A stretch of 64,000 bases of DNA from Streptomyces sp. T12 (GCF_028736035.1 NZ_CP117866.1:5518001-5582000); one strand, 5' to 3'; shown: positions 25,288 through 35,211, counted from the first letter of the stretch. Notes: generated by a model not told the origin, from the sequence alone. Numbers and translations: made by a program.

Positions 25288-26222
25288 GCACCAACGTCCT
25301 GCGCACCGCCGACGGTTGGTGGGCCGTCCTCGGCGACCGCGCCGTCCGCGTCGACACCAAGGCCGTCACCACCGCCGAGCTGCTGGCTGACCGGGCCGCC
25401 GTGCGAGAGGCAGCTCATTCAGGCGAGGCGGGCACGCCCGTCGCCGACCTGGTGGCGCTCTCCCCGGTCACCACCCCCTGCCGGGTGGTCGCCCAGATGG
25501 TCAACTACCGCAGCCACGCCCGTGATTCGGGCTTCACCGGCGACATCCCGCCCGCCTTCTTCCGCAAGGCGTCCGGCTCGGTCAGCGGCCCGGGCGAGGC
25601 CATCGTCCGGCCCTCGCACGTGCGATTCCTGGACTACGAGGTCGAGCTCGGCCTGGTCATGGGGGCACCGCTGCCGGTGGGCACCGTGGTCGAGGAGCGG
25701 GACCTGCCGTCGTACGTCGCCGGGCTCGTGATCACCAACGACGTCAGTGCCCGCGAGGTACAGCTGACCAAGACACAGTTCTACGAGAGCAAGTCGTACC
25801 CGACCTTCACACCGACCGGCCCCTACCTGGCGCTGCTGGAGCCGGAGGACTTCGTCCATCTCCTCGACCTGCGGCTGAAGTTGAGCGTCAACGGTGATCT
25901 GCGTCAGGACCGCACCCTCGCCGACATGATCGTCCGCCCGGCACAGGCCCTCACACTGCTGGCCCGCTTCCAGACCCTCGACCCCGGAGACCTCTTGCTG
26001 ACCGGTACCCCCGGCGGCACGGCGCTCAAGGCCCCTCCCAAGGCCATCGAGAAGATCGGCACGCTGCTGCCGCCGGCGGTGAAGTGGAAGGCGTTCTTCA
26101 AGTCGCAGGCCAAGAACCCCCACTACCTGCACCACGGCGACGTCGTCACGGCCGCCATCGCCACCCCGGACGGCCGGATCGATCTGGGCGAGCAGCGCAC
26201 GCCCGTGGCCGACGACCACTGA
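25284..26222 (+). CDS. Fumarylacetoacetate hydrolase family protein
   Basis: 312 residues, ATGA overlap with the VOC gene. The FAH fold is shown by VAQMVNYRSHARDSGF, RPSHVRFLDYEVELGLVMG with metal-binding acids, ITNDVSAREVQLTKTQF, and LLTGTPGGTALK. Members hydrolyse C-C bonds in ring-cleavage products or hydrate 2-hydroxypentadienoates using Mg2+. Here it probably processes the product of the preceding dioxygenase. Confidence 0.9.
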   Translation: MSTNVLRTADGWWAVLGDRAVRVDTKAVTTAELLADRAAVREAAHSGEAGTPVADLVALSPVTTPCRVVAQMVNYRSHARDSGFTGDIPPAFFRKASGSVSGPGEAIVRPSHVRFLDYEVELGLVMGAPLPVGTVVEERDLPSYVAGLVITNDVSAREVQLTKTQFYESKSYPTFTPTGPYLALLEPEDFVHLLDLRLKLSVNGDLRQDRTLADMIVRPAQALTLLARFQTLDPGDLLLTGTPGGTALKAPPKAIEKIGTLLPPAVKWKAFFKSQAKNPHYLHHGDVVTAAIATPDGRIDLGEQRTPVADDH

Positions 26223-26240
26223 GACCGAAGTGAGCCGCAC

Positions 26241-27827
26241 ATGACAGTCGAGCACGACTCGGCCGACGTTCCCGTGGTGATCGTCGGCGCCGGCCCCGTG
26301 GGCGTGACCGCCGCCCTGCTGCTGGCCCGGCGTGGGGTGAGGACCGTCGTCCTCGAACGCCACCACGACGTCTACCCCCTGCCCCGTGCCGTCGCCACCG
26401 ACGACGAGGTCCGCCGGATCCTCCAGGCCGCGGGTATCCACCAGGAGTTCGCCGCCGTCGCCCGCCCCGCGCGCGGACTGCGGCTGCTGGACGCCCGCCA
26501 CCGCGTGATCGCCGAATTCCGGCGCTCACCGCAAGGCCACCACGGCTTCCCGCAGACCAGCATGTTCGACCAGCCCGAACTGGAACGGCTGCTGCGGGCC
26601 GCGCTGGCCCGCCATGCGGAGTGCGAGCTGCGGGGCGGGGCGGAGGTGACAGCGGTCGAGCAGGACGCGGACGGCCCGGCCCGTGTGACCTACCGCGACG
26701 ACGAGGGCGAACACGTGCTGCTCGCCGAGGCCGTGCTCGGCTGCGACGGCGCGGGCAGCCTCACCCGCGACGCCATCGGGGCGGGTTGGGAGGACCTGCG
26801 CTTCGAGGAGCACTGGACCGTCATCGACGTGACGACGAAGGCCGCCGTCCGCTGCTGGGAGGGCGTCGACCAGGTCTGCGACCCGCACCGTCCGGCGACC
26901 TTCATGCGCATCGGTGAGGACCGCTACCGCTGGGAGTTCCGGCTGCGTGAGGGGGAGGTCCTCGACGCCGAGCGGCTACGAGAGCTGGTCGCCCCCTGGG
27001 TGGACATCTCCCGCATCGACGATTTCCACGTCATCCGGCAGGCGCAGTACACCTTCCGGGCGCGGATCGCCGACCGCTGGCGCCGGGGCCGGGTCTTCCT
27101 GCTCGGGGACGCCGCCCACCTCACCCCGCCGTTCGTCGGGCAGGGCCTGTGCTCGGGCCTGCGGGACGCCTACAACCTGACCTGGAAGCTCGCCCGCGTC
27201 CTTCAACAGGGCGGTGACGAAGGCCTGTTGGACACCTATGAGCGGGAGCGCAAGCCGCACGCCCGCCATGTCATCCGCCTGGCGGTCGCCACCGGCTGGG
27301 CCATGACCGGCGGCCAGGACCGCGCGGCCGCACTGCGCCGCACCGCCGTCGCCGCGGCCTGCCGTGTCCCCGGGGTGACCAGCAGGGCCGGCCGGGACCT
27401 CAGCCGCCCGCTGCCCGCCGGTCCGCTGATACGCCGCAGTCGACTCGGCGGCACCTACTGCCCGCAACCCCGGGTGACGAGCGAGGACGGACAACAGGTC
27501 CGCCTCGACGACCTCCTCGGGGACTCCTTCGCCGTGCTGACCGCGGTGCCCCTGCCGCCCTCGCTGCGCGCGCTCACCGACGGACTGGGCGCCCGGGTCG
27601 TCGACGTACACGAGTCCGGCGACGACGGCACCCTCGCCGCCTGGCTGCGCGCCGGCCGTGCCGACGCCGTCCTGCTGCGCCCCGACCGCGTCGTCCTGGA
27701 CGTCGTGCCGGCGGGCGGCACCGACTTCACCGACACCGCCGCCTGGGCGCCCCTGCTCTGCACCACCCGTCGGCCCGCCGAACAGCCCGTATCCGCACTG
27801 CCCCTGTCGAGGAGTTCCGCGCGATGA
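26241..27827 (+). CDS. FAD-dependent aromatic hydroxylase (MhpA-like)
   Basis: 528 residues. Rossmann motif VVIVGAGPVGVTAALLLARRGVRTVVLER, the DG motif LGCDGAGSLTRDAIG, and the GD motif RGRVFLLGDAAHLTPPFVGQGLCSGLRDAYNLTWKLA mark a PHBH-type monooxygenase. Length and DEVRRILQAAG, PQTSMFDQPELERLL resemble 3-(3-hydroxyphenyl)propionate hydroxylases, with a C-terminal thioredoxin-like part. It would add a hydroxyl to the ring before extradiol cleavage. Its stop overlaps the next gene by ATGA. Confidence 0.88.
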   Translation: MTVEHDSADVPVVIVGAGPVGVTAALLLARRGVRTVVLERHHDVYPLPRAVATDDEVRRILQAAGIHQEFAAVARPARGLRLLDARHRVIAEFRRSPQGHHGFPQTSMFDQPELERLLRAALARHAECELRGGAEVTAVEQDADGPARVTYRDDEGEHVLLAEAVLGCDGAGSLTRDAIGAGWEDLRFEEHWTVIDVTTKAAVRCWEGVDQVCDPHRPATFMRIGEDRYRWEFRLREGEVLDAERLRELVAPWVDISRIDDFHVIRQAQYTFRARIADRWRRGRVFLLGDAAHLTPPFVGQGLCSGLRDAYNLTWKLARVLQQGGDEGLLDTYERERKPHARHVIRLAVATGWAMTGGQDRAAALRRTAVAAACRVPGVTSRAGRDLSRPLPAGPLIRRSRLGGTYCPQPRVTSEDGQQVRLDDLLGDSFAVLTAVPLPPSLRALTDGLGARVVDVHESGDDGTLAAWLRAGRADAVLLRPDRVVLDVVPAGGTDFTDTAAWAPLLCTTRRPAEQPVSALPLSRSSAR

Positions 27828-29812
27828 CCACGCCGTACGCAGACCCCTTCTGGACCCCGGACCCGGAGTCCGCCGCGCGCAGCCGGATCGCCGACTTCGG
27901 CCGCTGGGCCGCACAACACCGGGGAGTGGCGGCGGACGCCGACTACGACGTCCTGCACCGCTGGTCGGTCACCGACCTGGCGGGCTTCTGGAGCGCGGTG
28001 TGGGAGTACTTCGACGTCGACGCGCAGACCCCGTACGAGAAGGTGCTCGCCGAGGAGACCATGCCAGGGGCCCGCTGGTTCACCGGAGCCACCCTCAACT
28101 ACACCCACCACGCCCTGCGCAACCTCACCGACGACGACCCGGCGATCATCGCCCTGGACGAGACCGGCCCCGGCTACGAATTGACCGGCGGCCGGCTGCG
28201 CGCCCAGGTCGCCTCCGTCGCCGCGACCCTGCGCGACCTGGGCGTCGGGGAGGGCGACCGTGTCGTCGGCTACCTGCCCAACACGCCGCACGCGATCGTC
28301 GCGTTCCTCGCCGCGGCGAGCCTGGGGGCCGTGTGGTCGGTGTGCGGGCAGGACTACGCCCCGAAGGCCGCCGCCGACCGGTTCGCCCAGCTGGAACCCA
28401 CGGTCCTGGTCGCCGCCGACGGCTACCTCTTCAACGGCGCCACCCACGACCGCCGCGAGGCCGTCCTCGAACTGGCCCGCGCGCTGCCGACGTTGAAGGC
28501 CACCGTGCTCGTGGACCACGTGGGCCTGCCCGGGCTCGGGCCGAACCACCCGTCGCTGGTCCTCACCTGGGAGGACGCGGCGACCCGCACCGAGGAACTC
28601 ACCTGCGCGCCCGTGCCGTTCGACCACCCCCTGTGGGTCGTCTTCTCCTCCGGCACCACCGGCCTGCCCAAGGGCATCGTGCACGGCCACGGCGGCGTCC
28701 TGCTGGAGCACCTCAAGACCCTCGGTCTCCAGTCCGACCTGGGCCCCGGCGACCGCCTCCTGTGGTACACCACCACCCACTGGATGATGTGGAACCTGGT
28801 CGTCTCCACCCTCCTGACCGGCGCCACCACCTGCACCTACGACGGCAGCCCGGCCCTGCTCACCCAACCCGACATCCTCTGGGAACTGGCGGCCCGGCAC
28901 CGCGTCACCCTGTTCGGCACCAGCCCCCAGTACCTGCTGGGCATGGCCAAGTTCGGCATCGACCCGTCGGTGCACGACCTGTCCTCGATCCGCGCGGTCG
29001 GCTGCACCGGCTCCGCCCTGCCCGCCTCCGCCTACCCCTGGGTCGGCGAGCACCTCGGCGCACACGTCCAGCTCGCCTCCATCAGCGGCGGCACCGACGT
29101 CGTCTCCGGCTTCGCCGGCGGCGCACCCACCGTGCCCGTGCGGGCCGGCGAGCTGTCCGCCCCCTACCTGGGCGTGGCGCTGGCCGCGTACGACGAGGAG
29201 GGCTTCCCGGTCACCGACCAGGTGGGCGAGCTGGTCGTCACCCGGCCCATGCCCTCCATGCCGCTGTACTTCTGGAACGACCCCGACGGCAGCCGCTACC
29301 GCGCCGCCTACTTCTCGGCGTACCCCGGCGTGTGGCGGCACGGCGACTGGATCACGGTCACGGGGCACGGCTCGGTGATCGTGCACGGCCGCTCCGACAG
29401 CACGCTGAACCGCAACGGCGTACGGCTGGGCAGCGCCGACATCCACGACGTGGTCGAACGCCTCCCGGAGATCACGGAGGCCCTGGTCATCGGGGCGGAG
29501 GAGCCGGACGGCGGCTACTGGATGCCGCTGTTCGTGGTCCTCGCGGCCGGCGTCGAGCTGGACGACGCGCTGCGCGACCGCATCCGCGAGGCCGTCCGCA
29601 CCGGCGCCTCACCCCGCCACGTCCCCGACGAGATCATCGAAGTGCCGGCCGTCCCGCACACCCGCACCGGCAAGAAGCTCGAAGTCCCGGTCAAACGGCT
29701 GCTCCAGGGCGCCCCCGTCGAGCAGGTTGTGAACCCCGCCGTCGTGGACAATCCCGGCCTGATCGACCACTACGCCCGCCTCGGCGAGGCGCGCCGCGCG
29801 CAGCGCCGCTGA
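27824..29812 (+). CDS. Acetoacetate-CoA ligase family enzyme
   Basis: 662 residues. The N-terminal cap includes ARSRIADFGRWAAQHRG and FWSAVWEYFDV; the AMP-binding motif is VVFSSGTTGLPKGIVHGHGG, then the hinge around HGRSDSTLNRNGVRLGSADIHDVVE and the catalytic Lys region HTRTGKKLEVPVKRLLQG. These form acyl-CoA through an acyl-adenylate. In acetoacetyl-CoA synthetases the substrate is acetoacetate; in this operon it may activate an acid released by ring cleavage. It is the last gene of the operon. Confidence 0.9.
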   Translation: MTTPYADPFWTPDPESAARSRIADFGRWAAQHRGVAADADYDVLHRWSVTDLAGFWSAVWEYFDVDAQTPYEKVLAEETMPGARWFTGATLNYTHHALRNLTDDDPAIIALDETGPGYELTGGRLRAQVASVAATLRDLGVGEGDRVVGYLPNTPHAIVAFLAAASLGAVWSVCGQDYAPKAAADRFAQLEPTVLVAADGYLFNGATHDRREAVLELARALPTLKATVLVDHVGLPGLGPNHPSLVLTWEDAATRTEELTCAPVPFDHPLWVVFSSGTTGLPKGIVHGHGGVLLEHLKTLGLQSDLGPGDRLLWYTTTHWMMWNLVVSTLLTGATTCTYDGSPALLTQPDILWELAARHRVTLFGTSPQYLLGMAKFGIDPSVHDLSSIRAVGCTGSALPASAYPWVGEHLGAHVQLASISGGTDVVSGFAGGAPTVPVRAGELSAPYLGVALAAYDEEGFPVTDQVGELVVTRPMPSMPLYFWNDPDGSRYRAAYFSAYPGVWRHGDWITVTGHGSVIVHGRSDSTLNRNGVRLGSADIHDVVERLPEITEALVIGAEEPDGGYWMPLFVVLAAGVELDDALRDRIREAVRTGASPRHVPDEIIEVPAVPHTRTGKKLEVPVKRLLQGAPVEQVVNPAVVDNPGLIDHYARLGEARRAQRR

Positions 29813-29940
29813 CCGCCCGGCCGCGGGCGTGAACGGGACTTCCAGGGGCGTACCGTCGGTGGTGTGGAGTTCACCGCGGACACCCTGGTGTCCCGTGCCG
29901 CACATGAGCCCGGCCCGAGAGCGACCAGCTGATCCACGAC

Positions 29941-31038
29941 GTGGAGCGGTGCCTGCGGCGTGAGGTTCCCGAGCTGTGGGACGACCCGGGCCTCGCGCAG
30001 ATGGCGTTGGACAACATCACCGAGCACGTCATGGCCGGCCTGTTCGGCCTTGAGCAGGGAATCGAGCCGAGCCTGATCGAACCGCCGCCCGCCGACGTGG
30101 AGCGCGCCCGTCGGCTGGCCCGGCGCGGGAAGCCCGTCAGCGATCTGCTGCGGGCCTTCCGCCTCGGGCAGGGGGTGATCCTCGACCGGATGCTCGAGGA
30201 GATGCCCCGGCTCACCAGCGATGCCGCACTGGTCGGCGCGGCGGCCCGCAAGCTGATCGCGGCGGTGATCGAGTACGTGGACCGCACCTCGGAGCAGGCC
30301 GTCCTGGCGTTCCAGGAGGAACGGGACCGCAGGCTGCGGTGGCGGCTGTCCGTGGTGAACGAGGCGGGCATGCGCATCGGGACCACCCTGGACATCGCCC
30401 GCACCACCCAGGAGCTGGCGGACCTGGCCACCGAGCACTGCGCCGACCGGGTCACCGTCGACCTGCTCGACTCCGCGTTCCACGAACCCGGCACCGCGGC
30501 CGAGAGCCCGCTCGTGCTGCGCCGGATCGCCCAGCGCTCGGTGGGCGAGCAGACCCCGGAACCGACGATCGAGACGCAGCACCTCCACACCTACCCGGCC
30601 GGCTCTCCACCGGAGCGCGCCCTGACCCTCGGGCAGGCTTCCCGGCACCGGGCCGACGCGGCCCGCTCCCCGGAGCACTCGCTGCACTCGCTGGTCGTAC
30701 CGCTGCGTGCCCGTGGCGCCACCCTGGGCGTCGCGCAGTTCTTCCGGCACCGGGGCCGCGATCCCTTCGACGACGAGGATCTGCTCCTCGCCCAGGAGAT
30801 CGCCGCCCGGGCGGCCGTGGCCGTGGACAACGCCCGCCGCTACACGCACGCCCGCGCCACCGCCCTGGCCCTGCAGCGCAGCCTGCTCCCGCGGAACACG
30901 CCGGAGCAGTCGGCCGCCGAGGTCGCCTGCCGCTACCTGCCCGCCGGCGCCGGGGCCGGTGTGGGCGGTGACTGGTACGACGTCATCCGTGGGGCACACG
31001 CCACGCCCGGCACGGCAAGACGGTCTGGGCCGAGCTGA
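29941..31038 (+). pseudogene. Truncated SpoIIE-type PP2C phosphatase (pseudogene)
   Basis: The frame encodes a sensor part (ERCLRREVPELWDDPGLAQMALDNITEHV, LLRAFRLGQGVILDRMLEEMPRL), a GAF-like domain (DEDLLLAQEIAARAAVAVDNARRY) and the first turn of a PP2C/SpoIIE domain (LQRSLLPRNTPEQSA, CRYLPAGAGAGVGGDWYDVI). It then changes to unrelated residues and stops after 365, losing the phosphatase metal site. The start is also uncertain: similarity extends upstream of GTG 29941 (ESDQLIHD) to a stop at 29905, with no start codon. It is best read as a remnant. Confidence 0.75.
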
Positions 31039-31098
31039 ACGACGCCACAGCTTCTCGGCGGTGATCAGGCTCCGGCGAAGAGCGGGGAACTCGGGTGG

Positions 31099-31656
31099 TC
31101 AGAGGCCGAACTCCTGGGGGGACAGGTTGAGCACCGAGCACGCCTCGCGCAGGACCTGCTCCTCCGCCGGCGCGACGTACCCGTCCGCACCCGCGACGAC
31201 GAACCCGGTCTGTACGACCGCCCTGGCCTCCGTCGGCTTCTTCGCGGCCTTGGCGATCTCCTGCAGCGCCTCGGCCTTGCCCTGCTGGAAGTTGAACGCC
31301 AGCTGGTCGACGTGCTTGTTGAAGCGCTGGCGCAGCTGTTCGGACGGGAAGTTCTGCAGGACGTCGTTGTTCAGGATCAGCGACTCCACATGCTGCCGCT
31401 CGGCCGGGTCGACATGCCCGTCGGCCGCGGCGACCAGGGCGCACATGGCCATGCTGGCGTCGCGGTAGGCACCGCTCTTCAGCTCCGTCTTCAGCGAGGT
31501 GAGCTGGGACTTGAGCGTGTTCACCAGCTGCGCCTTCGATCCGCCGGAGGACCCCGAACGCGGCCGGCCGGGTCCACCGGCGGATGCGCCGCGCGCCCCC
31601 TGTGCCTGCTGCTGCAGACCCTTGGCCTGGTCCTTGATCCGATCCCACATCGCCAT
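31099..31656 (-). CDS. TerB family (tellurite resistance) protein
   Basis: 185 residues from ATG 31656 with GAGGTGG upstream. After a short N-terminal helix and Gly/Ser linker, the TerB helical domain shows FKTELKSGAYRDASMAMCALVAAADGHVDPAERQHVESLI and VVAGADGYVAPAEEQVLREACSVLNLSPQEFGL, with two acidic ADGHVDPAE/ADGYVAPAE metal-site repeats. TerB binds Ca2+ in stress-response complexes in other bacteria. It stands alone here. Confidence 0.9.
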   Translation of the reverse strand: MAMWDRIKDQAKGLQQQAQGARGASAGGPGRPRSGSSGGSKAQLVNTLKSQLTSLKTELKSGAYRDASMAMCALVAAADGHVDPAERQHVESLILNNDVLQNFPSEQLRQRFNKHVDQLAFNFQQGKAEALQEIAKAAKKPTEARAVVQTGFVVAGADGYVAPAEEQVLREACSVLNLSPQEFGL

Positions 31657-31754
31657 CCGTGCCACCTCGGCTTCAGCCGTGTCGTTCCGGTCGTCCGCGT
31701 GAGTTCCGCGCGTCCCCCTGCCAACTCCTGCGAGCCCGCCGAAGTTCCAGCCAC

Positions 31755-31781
31755 CCGATCACCGATCACCGATCACCGATC
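31755..31781. repeat. 7-bp CCGATCA tandem repeat
   Basis: Almost four copies of CCGATCA in tandem in the 200-base gap between the terB and lacI genes. No gene or terminator was recognised there. Confidence 0.6.
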
Positions 31782-31856
31782 GACGACCGGCCGGGTGGTG
31801 CGGTTGCGGTGATCGTCCCCCGAGCCAAGCCTGCGGGTAGGTGAACGCGAGGCGTC

Positions 31857-32942
31857 CTAGCCGCCCGGGCGCTCGGGCCGCGGTGCCGTGCTCCGGCGTG
31901 GCACGAGCCGGGTCGGGACGAGGGTGGTGCCGTGTGCGGTGTCGTGGGGTGTGTGGTCGTGCCGCATCTTGCCGATGACGCCCTCGACGCAGAGGCGGCC
32001 CACTTCGGCGAAGTCCTGGTGGATGGTGGTGAGCGGGGGCAGGAAGGACGCGGACTCGGGGATGTCGTCGAAGCCGATGACGCTGACGTCGTCGGGCACC
32101 TTGCGGCCGCGTTCGTGCAGGGCGCGCAGCAGGCCCAGGGCCATCTGGTCGTTGGCGGCGAACACCGCCGTGCAGTCCCGCTCCTCGGCGAGCCGCAGAC
32201 CGGCCAGATAACCGGACTCCGCCGACCAGTCGCCGCGCACCAGGGGCGGCGGGACCGCGCCTGCCTCCGTGAGGGTGGAGCGCCAGGCGTTGGCACGGCG
32301 CTGGGCGGCGAAGGAGTCCTCCGGCCCGGCCAGGTGCCACACCGTGTCATGGCCGAGGTCCAGCAGATGCCGTACGGCGTCGCGGGCGCCGCCCGCCTGG
32401 TCGGTGTCGACCACGGTGTAGCGGTCGCCGGCGTCCGAGTCGGCCACCACGACCTGGACGCCGGGCGGCAGCGAGACCGTCGCCGCGTCGAGCAGATGGA
32501 TCTCCATGATGACGATGACCGCGTCCACGGCGAGTTCCCCGAGCCGGGAGAAGGCGCCGTTCACCTCGTCCTGGGTGGGGACGGCGACGGGCAGCAGCGT
32601 GACGGCGTAACCGTGCTGCGCGGCGGAGGTAGCGATCGCTTCCAGGGTGCGGATGTTGCCCATGGTGGAGAGGGAGAAGGTGATCACGCCGAGGGTGCGG
32701 AACTCACCGCGGCGCAGCGCCCGCGCGGCGCTGTTGGGCCGGTAGCCCAGCTCCCGCATGGCGGCGAGGACCTGTCGGCGGGTCTCCTCGTTCACGCCCG
32801 GGAAGCCGTTGGAGACGCGGGAGACCGTCTGGGAGGAGACGCCGGCGATCCGCGCGACGTCGGCCATGGAGGCGCCCTGGCGGGGGCGGGCGGCACGTTT
32901 TCTCGCGCCCACCGCTGTGCTGTCACCGTCCGCAGTGCCCAC
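31857..32942 (-). CDS. LacI family transcriptional regulator
   Basis: 361 residues from GTG 32942, chosen because GAGGGG lies 5 bases upstream; the frame also has an ATG at 33023, which would add 27 residues. The HTH is MADVARIAGVSSQTVSRVSNGFPGVNEETRRQVLAAMRELGYRPNSAARALRRG. The sugar-binding domain follows (TLGVITFSLSTMGNIRTLEAIA, DVSVIGFDDIPESASFLPPLTTIHQDF). It faces a secreted galactanase gene across a perfect 16-bp palindrome and probably represses it until a galacto-oligosaccharide binds. Confidence 0.92.
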   Translation of the reverse strand: MGTADGDSTAVGARKRAARPRQGASMADVARIAGVSSQTVSRVSNGFPGVNEETRRQVLAAMRELGYRPNSAARALRRGEFRTLGVITFSLSTMGNIRTLEAIATSAAQHGYAVTLLPVAVPTQDEVNGAFSRLGELAVDAVIVIMEIHLLDAATVSLPPGVQVVVADSDAGDRYTVVDTDQAGGARDAVRHLLDLGHDTVWHLAGPEDSFAAQRRANAWRSTLTEAGAVPPPLVRGDWSAESGYLAGLRLAEERDCTAVFAANDQMALGLLRALHERGRKVPDDVSVIGFDDIPESASFLPPLTTIHQDFAEVGRLCVEGVIGKMRHDHTPHDTAHGTTLVPTRLVPRRSTAPRPERPGG

Positions 32943-33034
32943 TTCGTCCCCTCGCTCCCCGGGCCGCGCAACTTTCGGCCCGGAACGACTCCTTGACCCC
33001 TGAGATTCGGACAGTGTAGACATCCCGCCAGTGC

Positions 33035-33050
33035 ATGTTTACGTAAACAT
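33035..33050. promoter_or_regulatory. 16-bp palindrome, LacI operator for galactanase
   Basis: ATGTTTACGTAAACAT is a perfect palindrome with the central CG typical of LacI-family sites. It lies between the divergent regulator and GH30 genes, 80 bases before the galactanase start. Confidence 0.8.
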
Positions 33051-33130
33051 TACGAGCCAGAACCATACGAGAACGCACCGAATCGCACCGAACCGCACCC
33101 CTGCGGTCCCGAAGAGCTGGAGTACTCGAG

Positions 33131-35194
33131 ATGGCACACCGCACCCGTAAGAGAAGCCTCCTGGGGATCGGCGTCACGGCCCTCGCGACCGGGACCGTTC
33201 TGGCCGCCACCGCACTGCCCGCCGCGCCCGCGGACACGACCGCGACCACTGCGGTCACCGTCCAGCCCGACCCCTCCTACAAGCACGAGAAGTTCGAGGG
33301 CTGGGGCACCAGCCTGGTCTGGTTCGCCAACGCCACCGGCGACTACCCGCCCGCGATACGCGAGAAGCTCGCGGAGCTCCTCTTCGGGGACGACGGCCTC
33401 GCCCTGAACATCGCCCGCTACAACATCGGCGGCGGCAACGCCCCGGACGTCAAGGACTACCTGCGCGCCGGCGGCGCGGTCGAGGGCTGGTGGAAGGCCC
33501 CGGCGGGCACCACCCGCGAGGACGTCGACTGGTGGGACGCCGACGACCCCGCCGACTGGAACAACAAGGCCGACAAGACGCAGCGCTGGTGGGTCGACCG
33601 CATCAAGAAGGACATCACCCACTGGGAGACCTTCAGCAACTCCCCGCCGTGGTTCATGACCGAGAGCGGCTACGTCTCCGGCAACTTCGACGCCGGCAAG
33701 GACCAGCTCAAGACCGAGTCCGTGGACGACTTCGCCAAGTACCTGGTGGGGGCCACCGAACGCCTGGAGAAGGCGCACGGCATCAAGGTCGACACCCTGG
33801 ACCCGTTCAACGAGCCGAACACCAACTACTGGGGCACCAAGCTCGGCGCGGACGGCGAGCCCGTAGGCGGCCGTCAGGAGGGGGCCCACATCGGCCCCGA
33901 ACTCCAGCAGAAGGTGATCCGCGCGCTGGCCCCGACCCTGGAGAAGTCCAGGACCGGCGCGGAGATCTCCGCGATGGACGAGACCAACCCCGGCACCTTC
34001 GCCACCAACTGGAACTCCTACCCGCAGGACGTCCGCGACCTCGTCGGCCAGATGAACGTCCACACCTACGGCACCAGCCAGCGCACCACCGTGCGCGACC
34101 TGGCCAAGGCGGCGGACAAGCCGCTGTGGATGAGCGAGGTCGAGGGCGACTGGGGCGACGGCCAGAGCTTCACGGACATGCGGCCCGGTCTGGGTCTCGC
34201 CCAGCGCATGGTCGACGACCTGCGCGAACTGGAGCCCAAGGCCTGGGTGTTCTGGCAGCCCGTCGAGGACTACGACAACATGAAGCCGGGCGGCGAGTCC
34301 GCGAAGGGCGGCAACTGGGGCGAGATCCAGCTCTCCTTCAGCTGCACCTCGAAGGACACGCTCGAGAGCTGCCCGATCTACACCAACACGAAGTTCGACA
34401 CCGCCCGGAACTTCACCCACTACATCAAGCCCGGCGACCGGCTGATCAAGACGAACGACACCGCCAGCACCGCGGCGGTCTCCCGCAAGGGCGACGCGGC
34501 GACCGTCGTCCACGTCAACAGCGCCACCGAGGCACGCGAGGTCACCCTCGACCTGTCGAAGTTCGGCCGCATCTCCTCCCGCGCCACCGTCACCCCGGTG
34601 GTGACCAGCGCCGGCGGCAAGCTGGAGCGGCAGAAGGCGGTCCGGGTCACCGGCAAGCAGGCCACGATCACCGTGCCGGCCCAGTCCGTGACGTCCTTCC
34701 TGGTCAAGGGCGTGACCGGCGTCGCCGAGGACGCGGCCGAGCTGCAGAAGGGCCACACCTACCGGCTGACCGGCGCCCAGAGCGGCAAGGACCTCACCAT
34801 CGCCGACAACGGCACCGGCCTGGTCATCAAAAGCGCCGACGCCGCCGACCCGAGCGGTCAGCAGTGGCGCCTCGAGCAGATCAGCGGCACCGACAACCGC
34901 AAGCGCTACGCCTTCACCGAGGCGACCGCTGGAAAGCGCCTGGCGGTGCGCGACGGCGCCCTGGTGGCGGAGCCCGACGAGGGCACCTGCGACAGCGCCG
35001 CCCAGTGGATCATGTCGTCGACCGGGGACGGCACCTGGACCCTCGTCAACGCCGCCACCGGCCGGCTCGCGGACGTCGGGGGCCAGTCCACGAACGACGG
35101 TGCCTCCGTCGGCGTGTGGCTCGCGAACTCCGGCGCCAACCAGCGCTGGACGGTGACCGATGTGACGGGTGACGACGCCGCGCGAACCGAGTAG
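33131..35194 (+). CDS. Secreted GH30 endo-beta-1,6-galactanase with ricin-type CBM
   Basis: 687 residues. A signal peptide (GVTALATGTVLAATALPAAPA) precedes a GH30 barrel: KFEGWGTSLVWFANATG, NIARYNIGGGNAPDVKDYL, acid/base Glu in FNEPNTNYW (~residue 227), and nucleophile Glu in MSEVEGDW (~residue 336). The pattern fits subfamily 5 endo-1,6-galactanases acting on arabinogalactan side chains. A beta-sandwich follows, then a ricin/CBM13-like lectin domain (GHTYRLTGAQSGKDLTIAD, QQWRLEQI, ANQRWTV). LacI control is likely. Confidence 0.9.
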   Translation: MAHRTRKRSLLGIGVTALATGTVLAATALPAAPADTTATTAVTVQPDPSYKHEKFEGWGTSLVWFANATGDYPPAIREKLAELLFGDDGLALNIARYNIGGGNAPDVKDYLRAGGAVEGWWKAPAGTTREDVDWWDADDPADWNNKADKTQRWWVDRIKKDITHWETFSNSPPWFMTESGYVSGNFDAGKDQLKTESVDDFAKYLVGATERLEKAHGIKVDTLDPFNEPNTNYWGTKLGADGEPVGGRQEGAHIGPELQQKVIRALAPTLEKSRTGAEISAMDETNPGTFATNWNSYPQDVRDLVGQMNVHTYGTSQRTTVRDLAKAADKPLWMSEVEGDWGDGQSFTDMRPGLGLAQRMVDDLRELEPKAWVFWQPVEDYDNMKPGGESAKGGNWGEIQLSFSCTSKDTLESCPIYTNTKFDTARNFTHYIKPGDRLIKTNDTASTAAVSRKGDAATVVHVNSATEAREVTLDLSKFGRISSRATVTPVVTSAGGKLERQKAVRVTGKQATITVPAQSVTSFLVKGVTGVAEDAAELQKGHTYRLTGAQSGKDLTIADNGTGLVIKSADAADPSGQQWRLEQISGTDNRKRYAFTEATAGKRLAVRDGALVAEPDEGTCDSAAQWIMSSTGDGTWTLVNAATGRLADVGGQSTNDGASVGVWLANSGANQRWTVTDVTGDDAARTE

Positions 35195-35211
35195 CGAGTA
35201 GCGCGTCAGTC

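Noticed and set aside
29813..29940. Short frame VEFTADTLVSRAAHEPG before the phosphatase remnant
   Set aside because: It ends at 29928 out of frame with the remnant; probably a decayed start region rather than a separate gene.
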